Positions 11,529-21,913 of a stretch of DNA of 64,000 nucleotides are shown piece after piece. A program made the translations under genes and the position numbers. The first letter of the stretch is position 1. Each line of letters opens with the position of its first letter. The notes beneath the pieces were generated by a model. That model searched no databases, had not been told where the DNA came from, and was given only the letters and a program-made list of their open reading frames with translations. Source of the DNA: Histoplasma ohiense (taxonomy: Eukaryota > Ascomycota > Eurotiomycetes > Onygenales > Ajellomycetaceae); contig JAEVHH010000001.1 in NCBI GenBank assembly GCA_017607445.1, forward strand, positions 2,666,001 to 2,730,000, read 5' to 3'.

Positions 11529-11999
11529 TGTGCGTATTATATTGGTAAAATGTATAACACGGATAATTGATGTTTACCCTTGAATTGTAGATAGAGGTTT
11601 TAGCATTGCCGTCTTTCGTCGATAAATAACGGAGCTGAGCTGTGGCAAGCAATGAACATCTGTGTTCTTATCGATAAGGGAAGCTTGGCAACTAATGCCA
11701 AGGTCACATCGGCCAGAGCAGCCTCCCAAAGATTCTAGCTTTTAGACCTTCTGCTCTCTTGGGACCTATTCATAAAGCAAGTAATACTGGAGACGATATA
11801 TTATATTCAAATAAAATGAAGAAAATAATAATTAATTGGAACTGACAGCTTCAAATGCTATAATCGGATGCATCGCCCGATGACCGCGCACCATCGCACC
11901 GACTCCCGAGTTTGGCATTTGCTGGAAACACTGATATAGAATTCAAACAGTTCAACATGATATTACTCAATCTCGCTGCAAATGGTTTTTATCTTCCCC
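11529..11999. other. Intergenic, no gene seen
   Basis: This 471-bp gap lies between the ureidoglycolate lyase start and the 3' end of the oxidoreductase, both on the minus strand. It should hold the lyase promoter and the oxidoreductase 3' UTR. No reading frame with family resemblance was found. Confidence 0.4.
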
Positions 12000-13846
12000 T
12001 TATTCGTCCTGGATCTTGGCTACCACCTTATTTGATCTTCCGGCCCCCTTTTGCTGATACTGGTGGGCCTCAAGTGCATCTTCAAAACCCCCTTGTCCCA
12101 CCAAATCATACGGGGGAGGGAATAATTGGTTCTCATGTTCGAACAGTGCTACAAATACTGGAATATACTCAGCGAGCACCTTGTTGGTATGTTCTGCGTG
12201 TGGTCTTCCAATAACTGCCAGTTCAACAAGTTTTGTTTTGACCCCTTCGAAGTCGGTTATCCCACTCCTATTATTAACCCGGATTAGTTCAGAGCTTCCA
12301 CAGAAAGGTGAAAACCTCACAGTTTTGACGGAGCCGTTTGTTTGATTGATATGAACTTACCAAGTATTTGTCGAGCAGAACAGTTTTGGACCTTCCTCAG
12401 GAAGCCTTTTATATAACTCTTTCGCGAACTCATCACCTGATGCAGCAGCATCAAAGACCCGATGAACCTTGCCTTTGGTGATAGCAAGGACCTCGTTAAC
12501 CTGCTCTGCTATTGACATTTTATAGTCAAACACGGCTTCCGCGCCTTGGTTTTTAACGAGCTACAATGTGAAGTTACTACTTTAGGTGATGCCGCATACA
12601 TATATAGACGGGCTAGGATCATACGAACAGGGACTGAGTACGCAGAACACGATGCCATCACTTTATACCCACAAATACCAAAGAGCTACGGGGCCCGTTA
12701 GCATGTCAATCGGATGACTAGAGAAAGCAGCCTGGGAGGGATAATGCCTGCCTGGATCGCAAATTTCCCCACAGAGCTAGCCCCTCCTAGAACAATAGCC
12801 CATTCGCCCGTTTTCTGAGGTGCATGTTTCCCCTCAAGGACTTCTTGCAAATTTGGCAATTTCACGTCAAGGCAGTCGAATAATGCTAAGCCTGCAGTCT
12901 GTTCTTGGAGTGAGCTTTCGTTCATATAACATGATATCCTGCGTTCAGGACGGCTGATCGCGGAACAAACTGAAATTACATACCTCCAGACCAACACCTA
13001 TCGTGGCAGCTTCGACAAGTGAAATGTTCTTCGGCTTAGGTATCGTTACTTTGGCGTCCATCAATAGCTAGATTGCAGGCGCAATATATCACCTATATTA
13101 GCTGGGAAAAATTCACGATGGCGTTCCAGAATCAAAACCTAGCCAGTCCATGGCATGGTGCTGAGCTCAGCAATGAGATCACAACACTTACATATTCCTG
13201 CCCACTATTGTATCCAGGATACCCCACACGTGTGCATCCACAAACATAATCGCCAACTTTAAACATTGAGGCGGCATTCTCGCCGACTTTTACCACGACA
13301 CCTGCCACATCGACTCCAAGGAAAAGTGGCCATTCGTGAACGATCACTCCTGATGACTGCATCATTCCATCTCTAGACACAGATAGGAATTATTAGAGCT
13401 GTGTTGGAAATTGGATGCGTCACTCTACCTCTAGAATTCGGCTTTCATTCAAAAGAAAAAAAAAAAAAAAAAAAAAAAAAAAGGAAGGGGAGAGGGAGAG
13501 AGAGAGAGAGAGGGGGGGGGATTCAATAATATGAACCTTAAAATTCAAGTCGAATATTAAAAATAAAGATGGCGCGCTGATTCTCTCTCTCGCGCACTAA
13601 GCCGGGCACTTTCGCCACACATCATTGCAAGCGGATGTAATATAAGAAGTACAATGGAATAGATATAATGGAAGTGGGAAGCTTCATGTGGGAAATTCAG
13701 ACCTTTAAGGAGACGAATACTTACACTGGATTCAGGCCCATATAGATCGATTTGACCAATATTTGGTCAGATGATGGCTCAGGGACATCAAGATTGTCAA
13801 CAATTTTGAAAGGCTCGCCAGCCTTCTCACAGATGATTCCCTTCAT
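12000..13846 (-). CDS. Medium-chain (MDR) quinone oxidoreductase / enoyl-reductase-like protein
   Basis: Seven exons (minus order): 13846-13725, 13372-13192, 13067-12984, 12898-12752, 12685-12629, 12560-12361, 12267-12000. Together they give 352 aa, the normal size for the ToxD/CipB-like branch of MDR reductases, which reduce C=C bonds with NADPH. N-terminal GroES-like part: MKGIICEKAGEPF, then GLNPVDGMMQSS, FLGVDVAGVVVKVGE, and EAATIGVGLETAGLALFD. The nucleotide-binding fold has VLGGASSVGKFAIQ (near residue 145), then GYKVMASCS and GAEAVFDY. The usual structural-zinc Cys cluster is not seen. Every join keeps frame and restores family motifs. The 12752/12685 join needs a GC donor. Intron 1 is unusually long (352 nt) and holds a poly(A) tract and GA-rich repeat. 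The substrate is unknown, and no polyketide synthase is nearby. Confidence 0.85.
13456..13520. repeat. Poly(A)27 plus GA/G-rich simple repeat inside intron 1 of the oxidoreductase
   Basis: A run of 27 A residues is followed by GGAAGGGG, about 12 GA units and a G10-like run. On the coding (minus) strand it reads as a pyrimidine-rich C/T/poly(T) block inside a 352-nt intron. It probably accounts for part of the unusual intron length. Confidence 0.9.
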
Positions 13847-14831
13847 TTCTATGTTGAAACGAGTTTGCGTGAAAATGGTGAAGGTATAGAAGGATGCGGG
13901 GAGTGGGGGTTTATGGGAATAGAGGGCGACAGCAAGTTACGGATGTTTAGAACGAACGGTAAGAACGAACGGAGCGGGGCGAGCGTATGAAATAGAAAGA
14001 CCTGGTAGAAGAAGGAAACTGTCAAGCTTTATCGATTTATCAAGAGAACGTCAACTCTGGAGCCCTCGTATATCAAGTGTGTGCAAGCCTTCCCCACGCC
14101 AAGAGAGCACCCAATTGAAACCAAGGCTCAAAAGTTTGTGCTTCAGGCTGGGTTGAATCGCTGTCTGGGATAGCTTGAGGTATTGGGCAATCATTATTTT
14201 TTGACAAAGGGTTGCAACCTTTCGATATTAAGCGAAGCGCAAAAGAGGGGATTATTAGATCTAGGCCTTTCTCCCCCGCGTAAGAGTATTTAATTGGCCC
14301 GTCTTTCATTAAAACTTCTAAAAGAAGGTTCTCCATACCAGGATTTTGGAGTGACCGAGAGAATTCATTATAGGTTTTGATAAATGGCTGGGATGTCAAG
14401 GAATGCTTGAACTTAGTTCTAATCCGTGACACAGTATATTATACAATAATCAATAAACAGCAAAGAAGTAAAGAGAACTCCCGGAAAAACCAAGTGACCA
14501 ACACGGCCAAAAATGCAGAAAATATAGAAAAAAGGTTTCTATGAATAACCCCCTCTCGAACTTTGAGAATTTCACGATTCAGGGTAGTGTAATTCAATAG
14601 ATGATAGGCTGCTCATCACCGATCGCAGCGGGATATATATAAAGGAGTGGGTTTGGGGTGATCCTGGAAAGGCCAATTCCTCTATGTAGCCGTTAGGTTG
14701 CTGAGCTGTTGACGGGCTTTCTATTGTGAATATAGAAACGAACGATTCAACATATAACCCCTTTCTATAGCACAGCCCGATTGATATTCACACATTCTAT
14801 AATTCTCATTTGTTGTGTATTAACAGAGTTC
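13847..14831. other. Intergenic, no convincing gene
   Basis: About 1 kb between the oxidoreductase start and the PXMP4 stop. It contains a 119-codon open frame on the minus strand (14073-14432) that opens without an ATG and resembles no family I know. It is not annotated as a gene. Confidence 0.4.
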
Positions 14832-15871
14832 TTAGCGAATCCCAGTGATCCGAGTCCGCATAGCTGGTTCATGGTTAGCCAAGCTGCTCATATGCTTTCG
14901 GAGATGGAATAAAATATATGTATCAAACTGATTGACGTACATGTAGGTCATGCTACTCCGTAAGCTTGACTGGATAGCTGCTGGGTGCCAACGGAATATG
15001 TACATGACGAACGCCCAGCTGAGGCTGGCAAAGGCTGGCCATGCATTGGCGTATATTTTATCCCTGGCTTCTGGGGTTATAAGATGCGACAGCCTATGTG
15101 TTCCGGGTTCAACAGATATCTTCGCCAGTGCAAGCATCACACGAGCGAAAATGTATATCACAATCTAAAGTGACATATCATAGGTTAATTTCAGAGACTC
15201 TTTTGTTAAGGTGGCTAATCGATTGGAGCAAAATGCTGACCTGTTTGCTGACGCTCCCCCGCGATTTGCCAAAAACGAGATAACCCCCCAGAAGCCCGGC
15301 GACAAAAGTATCGTATGGGCCTTCCTTACCCCAACCATTTGGTCCTATATATTTAAGAGCGATCATGGTGGATTTGTAGATAGTTGCAAATAATGAAAGG
15401 TTCCGTGCATGTTGTCTTGTGGCTTTGAATACCAGCCATGCTTTCTCTCGTATACTAGGCAGTGCAATGCGATATGAATAAACCGGCTAATAGCAGTGAA
15501 GGGGTATATAATTGAAGGCTAAGGTGCATGTTTGGGGAATATGGAGGTTTTTAAATACCTTCCTGAACGGAAAAGAAATATCATCCTACAGTTATAAGTA
15601 AGAGTTAGCCTTTGAACCTGGTTAATTGCCATAATGTGAAGCAAATACACATCCCGAATTACAACGTTGGCCATTGACTTACACCAAAGCATGAGGAAAT
15701 CGTATCTTGGCACCGTAGACGGCTCCATTCCGAGCGCCTTTAAGGACAGCTAAGAACGGCGCGAAGTCAGCGTCCAAGACGAGTTTATCAAGTTTTTCCT
15801 ATTGCAGCTTGTTAATGCAATGACATTTGGCGATATTTAGCAATAGAATCACATACAATGAGAGAATCCAT
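14832..15871 (-). CDS. Peroxisomal membrane protein 4 (PXMP4/PMP24, Tim17 superfamily)
   Basis: Five exons (minus order): 15871-15857, 15798-15683, 15585-15559, 15454-15241, 15164-14832, giving 234 aa. It matches PXMP4 closely: AVLKGARNGAVYGAKIRFPHALVM near residues 20-45, FLFRSGS, REKAWLVFKATRQHARNL, GPYDTFVAGLLGGYLVFG, then FARVMLALAKISVEPG and HPAAIQSSLRSSMTYMY. PXMP4 is an integral peroxisomal membrane protein of unclear function, distantly related to Tim17/22 channel subunits. The first exon codes only MDSLI and the third is a 27-nt micro-exon. I chose ATG at 15869-15871 over an upstream ATG because only this one reaches a gtatgt donor in the right phase. It is divergent from the HTH gene, 372 bp away. 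Confidence 0.88.
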
Positions 15872-16243
15872 GGTCTCCTCCCAATTCTCTCAACCTCATA
15901 GGCTGGGCGAGTGAGTGGCGGAATTCGGCCTTCAGCTTCTACCATTTGCCGCTCGTGAAAGTCAATATATATGCCTTCAATCCCGAACGTGCGAAGGCAG
16001 TATAATGACGGTAAGGGGGTTGGTATTTTCAGCAGTCTGAAGAAAACTCACGAACAAAGTTCGGATGGACGAAGAATCAAAGAATCGCGGCAAGAGACCT
16101 TGTCCCGCAGCCCTCGGCATGTGAAGGCCTTTGCCGACAAGCGCGCAACAACGTCACTATACACGTGACTTCCGCGCTTGGAGCTGTGCTTGAACAACTC
16201 CCACCACGGATCGATACAGTCCTGTTGACGAACATTAATAGAT
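15872..16243. promoter_or_regulatory. Divergent intergenic region of PXMP4 and the HTH gene
   Basis: This 372-bp gap between divergent starts should contain both promoters. No motif could be assigned. Confidence 0.4.
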
Positions 16244-17008
16244 ATGCCGAAGCGGCTCACCCAGGAACAAAGGCGCGCTGTGACCGCGGCATTGTTTCGC
16301 CAGGAACCTTACCCGGATATTGCTGCCGCCCACGGTATATCGGAACGACGGCTTCGAGGCATTGCGAGCTGCCTGCGAACATGGGGAACTACGCATCCTC
16401 CGAGAACTAAGCCAATGGGGAGACCAAAGGCAATCACCGATGAAAGCCAACAGGTAGGCTGCACTCTGTCCCTCAACTGTGCGACAACGTATCAATCAGG
16501 CCTTATAATCACATGTGTAACCTAGGGTCTTCGAGATTTCGTCAATGCTCGGCCTCTTGCTAGCCTTGAAGAAATGCAGGTTCATATACAAAACACGTTC
16601 AATATAAAATGCAGTTATCAATCGGTTTCGCGTCGTTTGAAGGATATGGGATATAAACGCACCATCGTCCAGCGAGGCAACCGATCCCTAGAAAAGAACA
16701 ACATTCCGGAACTATCTGATACGGACAAATTGCGACTTCAAGGTGATCCGGCTGCAGCAGAACTTTTGGGTAAGACAAAAGTCATATATGCATGGTTGTT
16801 GAGCCCGTCTAAATCTGGCTCGAAGCGCTCGAAGCTCGCTTCTCATACGAAGACTGGCTTTACCCAAGAAAATAACAACGCGAGCAATGGACATCCTTCT
16901 TCTGAAGACCTTTCGGATGATGGGCGGAATGAGGCAGAAAGCCTTGATGGCTTGTTTTATGGGGATAACTCCGTTTCTGATTCGATGCCAATACCAGCCG
17001 TTCCTTAA
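16244..17008 (+). CDS. Standalone transposase-type helix-turn-helix protein (no DDE domain)
   Basis: Two exons, 16244-16453 and 16526-17008, giving 230 aa. Residues 1-50 (RLTQEQRRAV, DIAAAHGISERRLRGI) form a homeodomain-like helix-turn-helix. A GRPK AT-hook-like motif lies at residues 59-62. Residues 71-120 (ASLEEMQVHIQ, CSYQSVSRRLKDMGYKR) form a second HTH of the kind found in Tc1/mariner and IS630 transposases. After that the protein becomes a short Ser/Asn/Asp-rich tail and stops where a DDE catalytic domain would be expected. The frame is intact and spliced with normal signals, so it looks like a functional, possibly domesticated DNA-binding protein rather than a broken transposon. No terminal inverted repeats were seen next to it. 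DNA binding is inferred; targets are unknown. Confidence 0.72.
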
Positions 17009-17337
17009 CAGCCACCCACCAGCTTCGTTCCAACCGATATATTTTTGTTTCGATTTGTTTTCCAGATCTGAATCTTTAAGTCTATATTTTTCAATTCACA
17101 TCTAGGCGCATTGGCGCTTTGAGAAATGGCTTACGTATTTATATTCATTTCTTCGGATTTACCTCCTCAATAATAAATATATATCTATATATATAGATTT
17201 TTTTTTTTTCAAAAAGCTACATTCACATCCATCAATTCTTGTAAAAATCCCGTTGCAAAACCAGCCAGACCAAATATAAAACGCCATACTAACACCTATT
17301 TAAAAATGAAGAAAATCCACGAACCCCATTCCTTGCG
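17009..17337. other. Convergent 3' intergenic region
   Basis: AT-rich gap between the HTH gene and RPF2, whose 3' ends face each other. It includes an AT-dinucleotide stretch and a T run near 17180-17212. No gene is seen. Confidence 0.4.
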
Positions 17338-18503
17338 TTAACCCACCTTCACTTTTTTTCTATTATCGTCATCAGTCATCTCATCCACATCCATAAGGTC
17401 CACATCATCATCACCATCACCATCAACAGCAACAACACCAGCTCTCCGTTTCAGCCCTTTCATCTTCCTCGTTTGCAAACCAGTAAGATCCTGGCGACCA
17501 AGATGAACCCGGCCAATCTTATCACCAATAGCATCCATACCGATATTCTTTTTCGTCTTCGCCTCCTCATTCGGCCTCTTTCCTTGTTTCATAGCCTCCT
17601 TCATGACGTCCTGATCCGCCTCTCGCATCCTTCCGATTCTAAAATCAAATTTCGGCCCAACTTCATCCAGCTCCACACGCGGAAGCTTTTGCCCACTTTT
17701 TTTTGTCCGAATCTTATACCACCTCAAATGAATAACAGGCTGGGATCCTTCCACAGGTTCCTCCGCCGCAATCGAGAGCAGATACTGCAAGCCTTCCACA
17801 TCAATCTTATCTGTCTCCTCCCCTTTAAACATATCCAAAAATATACTCTTCAGCATCGCATAAACAGGCGATGTAGCGTCCTCCCACGCACTGCCAGCAA
17901 ATAGTATCATTGGCTTCATGCCAACCCCAATATTCAACTTCATGCTCTTCATCTCCTCCTTTCCCATTTCATTCCCTTGGTGCCCTTGAGCGGCGAGCAA
18001 CAGCATCTCACACATATCTAGCACCTTGGAATTATAAATACGCACCAGCGTTACGCAGTTGGGCCGTTTCTTACTGCTGCTTCCGAAGACAACGATGCCG
18101 CATTCGTTTTTCCCAGCAAGGAACTCAATTCCTTCGACATTCTCGAAGGGATGGATGTTTTCGTTTTTCTTAGCAAAGAGGACTGAGTGCGGTTTCGTGA
18201 GGGCATGGAATGTTTTGAGGACGGTGTTCAAGGGTAGGGGACATTTGGGCCCGTGTAGTAGTAGGGTGCGCTTGACCGGCTCGATGAGTTGAGGTTCCCG
18301 CGCCTTGAGAATACGCGCAGTGCGCGGATTTTTGGGTTTTCTGTAAGCAATTAAGTTAGCTTTGTTGAATGTATATTTACGTGTTTTCTTTTCAATTTTC
18401 TTTGGCCTTTTCGATCGGTAGGAATGAGGGAGGGAGAAATTTGTTGTCTGGGGGTGGGTGGGGAACCAAACAATTGGACGAATACATACACTTCTCTAAG
18501 CAT
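17338..18503 (-). CDS. RPF2: Ribosome biogenesis protein RPF2 (Brix domain)
   Basis: Two exons, 18503-18490 (14 nt) and 18340-17338, giving 338 aa. Rpf2 pairs with Rrs1 to bring the 5S RNP (5S rRNA, uL18, uL5) into the pre-60S particle in the nucleolus. The Brix domain is clear: KPKNPRTARILKAREP at the N-terminus, then NIHPFENVEGIEFLAGKNECGIVVFGSSSKKRPN, PVYAMLKSIFLDMFKGEETDKI, and the conserved end KIGRVHLGRQDLTGLQTRKMKGLKRR, followed by an acidic tail. Without the tiny first exon the frame has no proper ATG before the Brix domain. The exon MLREV joined through a 149-nt intron (gtatgt donor, gcttacag acceptor) restores the family N-terminus. Confidence 0.95.
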
Positions 18504-19999
18504 TGGGAAAGGTGGAGCATATGTATGTACCCAGATATACGGCCCCTGAGATTGTGCAAGTCGGCCTTTTTCTGAGAGAACATCGGAGGTCTAGTATATT
18601 TTATTTTCGGCAAAATACTAATTCTCAACCTTTGTTTGGTTAGCTCGTCGATTCTCCGAGGATGATGCTAATGTGCAAACAATGCAAACTCCCAGAAATT
18701 CGGCTAGTTAATGTTAGGCCACTGGGGCAATAGAGCTCTCTCACACCAAACCCCCCAACATCTAACAACTTCATGGCCATAGTTAGTTATCGATTCACGA
18801 AAATAGGGGAGAGAATTATTAGATTCAGCCAACGCTGCCTTATTTCTCTCTGGGGACTCGTACCCGGGGGTTGTGGTACCAAGGGTTTCAGTTTTCGCTT
18901 TTGAAACTCTAGAGTCCGGATTGCTCTGACATCCTTTTCTTCATAATTAACTAAAATATAGGCTCCCTTCAGATAAGTTCCCCCCCCCCCAAAAAAAAAG
19001 GTACTGAGTTGGCCTCCAGGCCTAGCAATGGGATGAGATCGACAAACTCGACCTCAGCCGCCAGACTCACTGACCAACCTCGCTTTATCCAAAGCCAGCC
19101 CTGGACTATTCCATGAACCAAAGCGCTCATTTGCTACCAATTAAATCTACTTTCTATTGCCTCTGGTTTATGTCCCAGCTTGCTAAAAAAAGGATTTAAT
19201 TGCATGAATTGTGGAGGATTTGAGATTGTTGCAAGCATTCGCGCATGCAGGAGCATCACCTTTTCCTTCGTTGAGAGATCACATATTTCTCATTTACGGA
19301 AGGTTAACGTGACGAATCTTTTAAAAGAGTTACAAATGTGAACCTGTTAACTTGATCTTGTTTGTGGCTGGAGCTGTATCAAGCAGCATAAATCTTCACG
19401 CTTCCTGATTTCTAGTTGAGACAACCACTGTTTGAGATTTCGCCAGCCTCAATGCGAATTTACTCCATATCTCAACACGGGCACAGGTAACTGGGTGGTC
19501 AAATATTATATTCTCGTTCGAAAGCATGACAATCTAGGCTAATATGATACCGCTGGTGTATGGCCATGGCCATTTTCGAATCTATAAGCCATGTTGAAAA
19601 GGGAACACCGCCTTCAAGAAGTGGGCGGGCAGTTGGCTTAATCCCCTCGGTTCCCCTTTGAATGGAGGACATCTCTCCATGATTTTGTTAACCTGGCGTG
19701 GATCGTCCAAATCAGCTTTTTTTCCACGACTGCCTTCTTTTTGAACTTCTCACATATTTCTTGTCTTTGTTGAATTTCATGCTCATTAACCTCTCCGTTT
19801 AATCGCTCTATTGCCTTCTACCACAGAGTACGATAACAGTCATTCTCTCGTTCAATATCCCGTCGTCCTTGAATTGCTATGCCTATTGACCTGTGGACTA
19901 CTGTCGTTTGAATTCATCTATACGCTCTATCGTTCGGTGTGTGGGAGCGGGAGCTAGCATCTGCGAGGGTACAGGCTTCTTCGAACCCACGAACAGAAA
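18504..19999. other. Intergenic, no gene seen
   Basis: About 1.5 kb between two divergent starts (RPF2 and the secreted protein). It has short C and A runs near 18980-19000. No open frame with family resemblance or Pol III signal was recognised. It is likely promoter and 5' UTR sequence. Confidence 0.4.
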
Positions 20000-21438
20000 A
20001 TGAAAAGATACCTCTCCGGCGCTTGCATTCTATTCGTATTGGGCGGAATATCAGGAGTATGTTCTGCAATGTAGCCTCACGACGGGAATGCAACTAATGG
20101 GGTTTATCATAAGGCAACAACAACCGCAAGAATTCCGGACCCGAGATATGACCGGAAATTCTCCCAACAGGTAGCATTATTATTATTGACTCAAAAGTGC
20201 CATTTGCTTTCCTTCTGACTCTGATCTAGGTAAACAATCTTGAATCAAAGAGCCTATTAAAAGCTCGGTCACCAAATGTATTTGCGAACCCCTTCAATGA
20301 ATCGTTCGGAAGCTGATAATCGTAGGGTCACATAGCAGTTGAAGCTCTTCCAATTCATAACGGCGTATCCTTCCACGAGGGTGACATCGTCATTAATGTT
20401 ATAGGTCCGGGAGATGGCTCCAACGTTCATGTACAAGAACAAGGACACACACTGCTATTTCCCCAAGTACAGTCACCTGCAGGCTCTCAGCCACTCATAC
20501 CATTCCAATCCGAGACTCGCACCCCAGCAGTAGTACAACCTGCTGGACACACTCCATCACCGATACCAGTCCCGCCAGCAGGAGAGCCTTTGGGAAATCC
20601 CTCAACACCACAGTCGCCTCCTCCGCTAGCTCAAGCTGCGCCATTTGTTATTCCGACTCCACAAGTGCAACAGACTAGTATTCCTGCAGACGCCTGCGAT
20701 TGCCAGTGCCTTTGCCCATTTCACTTTTTCGGCATCACTGCAGTGAATTTAGCGTCAACCGTCGATATAAGAGGCGCACCATCGCCAACAACACTCGCCA
20801 CTGTCGTTTCCCCGTGTGAATCAGAGCTTCAAATTTCCACCACCGCAGCTGCAGTGTCCTCCTCCCCACCGGCCAAAGGTACAGCAACTCCCTCTTCAAC
20901 GTCTCCCACCATTCTAGACATTCACACTTCCAGCACATCAGAAATTCCCGTAGCCCCTGTGGCTCTGCCGGAACCATCGAAAGACGGTGCAATAACCGCT
21001 GTTGATACACCTCCCTCCCTAAGTGGAAGCACGGCCACCAGTGCAGTTGAGTTGGCAACAACAAACGAACCAGCGCGTACTGCGTCGACAGAGAAAGCAG
21101 TGCCAAATGCAGGTGCTACCCAACAAACAGACACAGAGGCGGATATCCCACAGCCAACAGGAACAAAAGTGACGGCTACAGCGGATGTTGCCGTAACATC
21201 GGAAGATCCAGCAACCATAACAGACGCAGACTTCACAACGAAAGTAACAGAGAATTCGGGCGTCAGTGCTATTACAACTAATACCATACCGGAAACAAGT
21301 ACGGCTTCCACTCAGACAGGGACAACACCGGCAGCAGCGGAAACAGCGCAACCAGAGAATGATCCCGCAGCAGCGGACAGTTTTGATATCGGCACCATCA
21401 AGCTCCATAGTGTGCTAACATTAAGACTTGGGGGTTAG
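20000..21438 (+). CDS. Predicted secreted Ser/Thr/Pro/Ala-rich protein with CxCxCxC motif
   Basis: Four exons: 20000-20056, 20114-20170, 20230-20277, 20326-21438. All joins are in phase 0, giving 424 aa. The first exon (MKRYLSGACILFVLGGISG) is a typical signal peptide, so secretion or cell-wall location is inferred. Exons 2-3 give a short basic, hydrophilic stretch. The start of exon 4 (GHIAVEALPIHNG...GDIVINVIGPGDG) may fold. The rest is Pro-rich, then Ser/Thr/Ala-rich low complexity, consistent with O-glycosylation. Near residues 177-186 lies CDCQCLCPF, four cysteines at alternating positions in an otherwise Cys-poor protein. The C-terminus is not hydrophobic, so no GPI anchor is predicted. 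I do not recognise the family. Exon boundaries in exons 2-3 are the least certain part. Confidence 0.65.
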
Positions 21439-21913
21439 GACGGAGCGTGTTTTGGGAGGGACTGTTGATGTTATATAGAGGAAACCCATTGTATCACTAT
21501 GCCATATTATCAGGATGACCAAGCTGGGCTTATACTTTTCTTCTCTTCTATTTCCTTACTATCACATATATATTTCACTTTAAAACGGTTGTCGTGCCGC
21601 GCTACTACTGCACTACTTGGAAGGTGGGTGGAATGTCTGATGTGGTTTTGTGCCGTGTTACTTCCCGTTATATTGCTCTTATGCTGCATCCCTTCCATTT
21701 GCTGCCTTATTCCATGTCGACCTTTGCTTCGGAGCGCCGTCAATTTAGTAAGTTGCTATATGTAAGACTATTATATCCCCTTTCAGGAAATGCTTTTTGA
21801 TACCTTTTTCAAGTCTAAGCAGTAGTTTACCATACCATATCATACAGAAACGACGCCAGACTCCACCAGGGAGTAAGAAAGCAAAGAAGAGAAAACCAAA
21901 CACGACCAGGCCG
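21439..21913. other. Convergent 3' intergenic region
   Basis: This 475-bp gap between convergent 3' ends holds UTR-like AT-rich sequence. No gene is seen. Confidence 0.4.

Noticed and set aside
14073..14432. 119-codon open frame on the minus strand between the oxidoreductase and PXMP4
   Set aside because: It opens with GTG rather than ATG, has no recognisable motif or splice partner, and is short enough for chance.
15857..15945. Upstream ATG at 15945 for the PXMP4 gene
   Set aside because: Its frame reaches the gtatgt donor in a phase that does not join exon 2; the ATG at 15871 does.
19940..20000. T-loop-like GGTTCGAA on the minus strand, considered as a tRNA
   Set aside because: No pairing T-stem or acceptor stem around it.
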